Below, one piece after another: positions 62,099-64,000 of a stretch of 64,000 nucleotides of DNA (position 1 is the first letter of the stretch; the number at the start of each line of letters is the position of its first letter). The notes below the pieces were generated by a model, which made no database searches, was not told where the DNA came from, and saw nothing but the letters and a program-made list of their open reading frames with translations. A program made the translations under genes and the position numbers. Origin of the DNA: an uncultured Methylocystaceae bacterium (lineage in GTDB: Bacteria; Pseudomonadota; Alphaproteobacteria; Rhizobiales; Beijerinckiaceae); contig CAIQCB010000043.1 of the NCBI GenBank assembly GCA_903870245.1, positions 62,001 through 126,000 of the forward strand. Direction: 5' to 3'.

Positions 62099-63889
62099 CT
62101 ATGAAAAGCCCTTGATCTTACTACCAAGAACCCGTCGGATATGCGTTACCATCCAGTATCTCGGCATCACAGCAGTGGTTAATGCCTCGGGCGATATAGC
62201 TTTCTCGAAGTCTGATGGGTTCCATTTTGGTCTATTTTGGAAAGACAGAGCGCCAGCTACACACTCTGTTAGCGCCTGTTCAAAGGCCTGTTTGACCTCA
62301 TCTTCAATCACGCTGGATACTTCAGGCATGTTTGCGTAATTCTTCGAAAAATATTCGATGAGATCTCGCAATCCCTGAAAATCCTTGTTTGCTAATATCA
62401 GGTTTGACGTTTGGATATATTCCGCGGCCCGATCTAATAGCGCCTCGTTTTCTTCGGGAGAGGCGTGCACCCATTCGACCCTCGGAAATGGATCTGGCTG
62501 AGCATCGGCAGCTTTGACGCCGATCGTTTTATCAACGAGTGCAGTGAGTAGGGCCGTAGAAAGCGATCCAAACACTGTACCGCGACCAGAAGAAGAGGTT
62601 CGCGGCGGTTCCGCAGTACGATCCCCGGCCAGAATGTGGCCGGTGCCAAAACTTGCCTCTGAGTTCGGGTCTGCAAACAAGGTACCCTTAGGATTGGCTT
62701 TATATCTGCTGAGTTTATAGAGTTCCTTTATACTTTTTAGCCGCTCTTTAATGCTGTCCGTGTGTGAATCCGCAGCATTTTGTTCAAGCAGATCATCAAG
62801 AAATCGCTTTAGCTCAGATGGCATGTTGCCACGGAATTCGTCAGCCCATTTATCCCAACTCGGAACAGACCCGTCTGGGCGGACTAAATTTGTCCTTGCA
62901 GTGTTTTGAACCAGGTTTTGAGGTTCGACGTAAATTATGACGCGGTCACGCCCCATAATGACGCCGAAGAATGCCGCGCGGTTGGATCTCGCGTCGCTGA
63001 CGTCAAAAATTTCATTTTCGTTGATTAGCGCAGTATGACCCTTGAGTTGTTCGCGCCCGTGCCCATCAATGCCTTTTGGCATAACCCACCAATAGACTTT
63101 GGCGTCCGAAAGTTTGACCTCGCCTTTCAATTCTGACTTGTCGTCCAGAATCGCTTTTTGTCCGCGGATCGCGAGAAGGTAATTATGGCGGGGATTGTTA
63201 TCTCGATAGTAGCCGATACGGGCTGAAATTTCGATTCCGTCTGGGATCTGAAAGAAGCGACTGTTTAAATACAGAGCTAGCCACGACTCGCGTATCCCAG
63301 GCACACCCTCGGGCGGCTTCATCGTATCTTGTTGGTCTTCCATTCCCCATAGTGTGACGCAGGTTCCGTGCGCAGAAATCTCGCCCGGCTTCTCCTCATC
63401 TGTAAGCGGAATCGCATAATAGCTGGCTCCGTCCTGCGCCTGCGTTCCCTGGATTCCATAGATGCCGTCTTCAGAATTGTATCGAATATACACGCGATGA
63501 CCTTGGCCATCTTTCCACGAATCGTATTGGATACCAGCATGATTTCTAGTGAGTGCCGATATTTTGGCACCAACACCATAGTTGGCATGCTCGTTCTTCG
63601 CTCCTGAAGCCGATAGATTATTCAGCAGGTGGATCATTTGCTCACCGGACATTCCGTCTCCGGTGTCAATAAAACATATCTTATGCAATTTGAGCTGGGC
63701 ATACAGTCGTTGATCGTAGTCAATCACCAACTTGGACGAGGGTGCGCCCGTCCTCTGGCACGCTTCTATCGCGTTCTTGGTAAACTCTCTAAGAAATTGA
63801 GTTGGAGAACAATCTCGACCTAAATTAACGATCAAGTTTGTTAAACCACTTGGGTTTACTTCGGTGGGCAGAAATTTCGGACTAGACAT
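62099..63889 (-). CDS. GHKL (Hsp90/MORC-like) ATPase of unknown function
   Basis: 596 residues from the ATG at 63889, preceded by GGAG with six-base spacing (a TTG four codons upstream is the alternative). GHKL ATP-binding motifs are visible: N-box FLREFTKNAIEACQRT, G1 IDTGDGMSGEQM, G2 ANYGVGAKISAL. It lacks histidine-kinase dimerisation motifs. A middle domain of about 200 residues follows, then a disordered Ser/Gly/Thr-rich stretch near 430-455 and a helical C-terminus. Composition is less GC-rich than the core genome. It lies next to integrase relics, so horizontal transfer and a possible defence role are inferred. Confidence 0.78.
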   Translation of the reverse strand: MSSPKFLPTEVNPSGLTNLIVNLGRDCSPTQFLREFTKNAIEACQRTGAPSSKLVIDYDQRLYAQLKLHKICFIDTGDGMSGEQMIHLLNNLSASGAKNEHANYGVGAKISALTRNHAGIQYDSWKDGQGHRVYIRYNSEDGIYGIQGTQAQDGASYYAIPLTDEEKPGEISAHGTCVTLWGMEDQQDTMKPPEGVPGIRESWLALYLNSRFFQIPDGIEISARIGYYRDNNPRHNYLLAIRGQKAILDDKSELKGEVKLSDAKVYWWVMPKGIDGHGREQLKGHTALINENEIFDVSDARSNRAAFFGVIMGRDRVIIYVEPQNLVQNTARTNLVRPDGSVPSWDKWADEFRGNMPSELKRFLDDLLEQNAADSHTDSIKERLKSIKELYKLSRYKANPKGTLFADPNSEASFGTGHILAGDRTAEPPRTSSSGRGTVFGSLSTALLTALVDKTIGVKAADAQPDPFPRVEWVHASPEENEALLDRAAEYIQTSNLILANKDFQGLRDLIEYFSKNYANMPEVSSVIEDEVKQAFEQALTECVAGALSFQNRPKWNPSDFEKAISPEALTTAVMPRYWMVTHIRRVLGSKIKGFS

Positions 63890-64000
63890 GGGCTTCTCCA
63901 ATTCATGGGGATCGCCCTCGCTAAAGACAGCAAATAAAATAACCGCGTGGCCTTATTCGTTGCCTTTCAGGGGCGAAGCCGCGGAAAGGGTGCCCTCGCG

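Overview
The window is GC-rich chromosomal DNA from an alphaproteobacterium, most likely in the Hyphomicrobiales (a Beijerinckiaceae/Methylocystaceae-like relative; this placement is an inference). The evidence is a circularly permuted tmRNA gene whose tag reads ANDNYAPVAVAA, an SspB-DUF4169-ribbon-helix-helix cluster, an FzlA-type GST homologue, a cysI-DUF934-cysH-cysD-cysN sulfate operon with the APS type of CysH, and a PHA synthase.

Layout. 1-3.5 kb: 3' end of phaC, a DUF4239-like membrane protein, an aldo/keto reductase and a ParA-like ATPase. 3.8-10 kb: a very compact seven-gene sulfate assimilation operon (ferredoxin, DUF2849, cysI, DUF934, cysH, cysD, cysN), in which CysN carries an extra C-terminal membrane hairpin. 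10-17.4 kb: polA, valS and eno on the minus strand. 17.6-25.4 kb: queF, a SIMPL protein, fzlA, a SLOG protein, tRNA-Tyr, an MFS transporter and two methyltransferases including tam. 25.5-31.1 kb: an envelope-flavoured run (OmpA-like, HHH, pentapeptide repeat), then a ROK kinase and nadK. 31.2-39.9 kb: rpsF-rpsR, panB-hemH, an aminotransferase, murA, a FabF-like KAS, rplY and pth. 39.9-41.3 kb: ssrA next to sspB, DUF4169 and an RHH protein. 41.3-47.1 kb: an Ntn amide hydrolase, uvrD, a divergent FolB-like/queD pair and a SABATH-family methyltransferase. 47.2-47.6 kb: a gene-free interval with two divergent candidate small RNAs, each with its own terminator. 47.8-58.1 kb: accessory and envelope genes (AraC regulator, HAD phosphatase, trypsin-like protease, short MscS channel, beta-propeller, DUF4893, a fused double-barrel porin, a PliI-like lysozyme inhibitor). 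58.1-64 kb: a probable island with decayed phage-type integrases, a PD-(D/E)XK-like protein, a membrane protein, a second Ntn hydrolase and a large GHKL ATPase.

How the genes work together. CysD/CysN activate sulfate to APS, CysH reduces APS to sulfite, and CysI reduces sulfite to sulfide. The operon's own 2Fe-2S ferredoxin is a plausible electron donor, because no cysJ and no cysC are present. ssrA encodes the rescue tag and the adjacent sspB encodes the adaptor that delivers tagged proteins to ClpXP. QueD and QueF belong to queuosine biosynthesis.

The parts most worth a second look are the 58-64 kb island (an uncharacterised GHKL ATPase and a nuclease-like protein among integrase relics), the divergent sRNA pair at 47.2-47.6 kb, the CysN membrane fusion, the double-barrel porin and a dispersed two-hairpin repeat.
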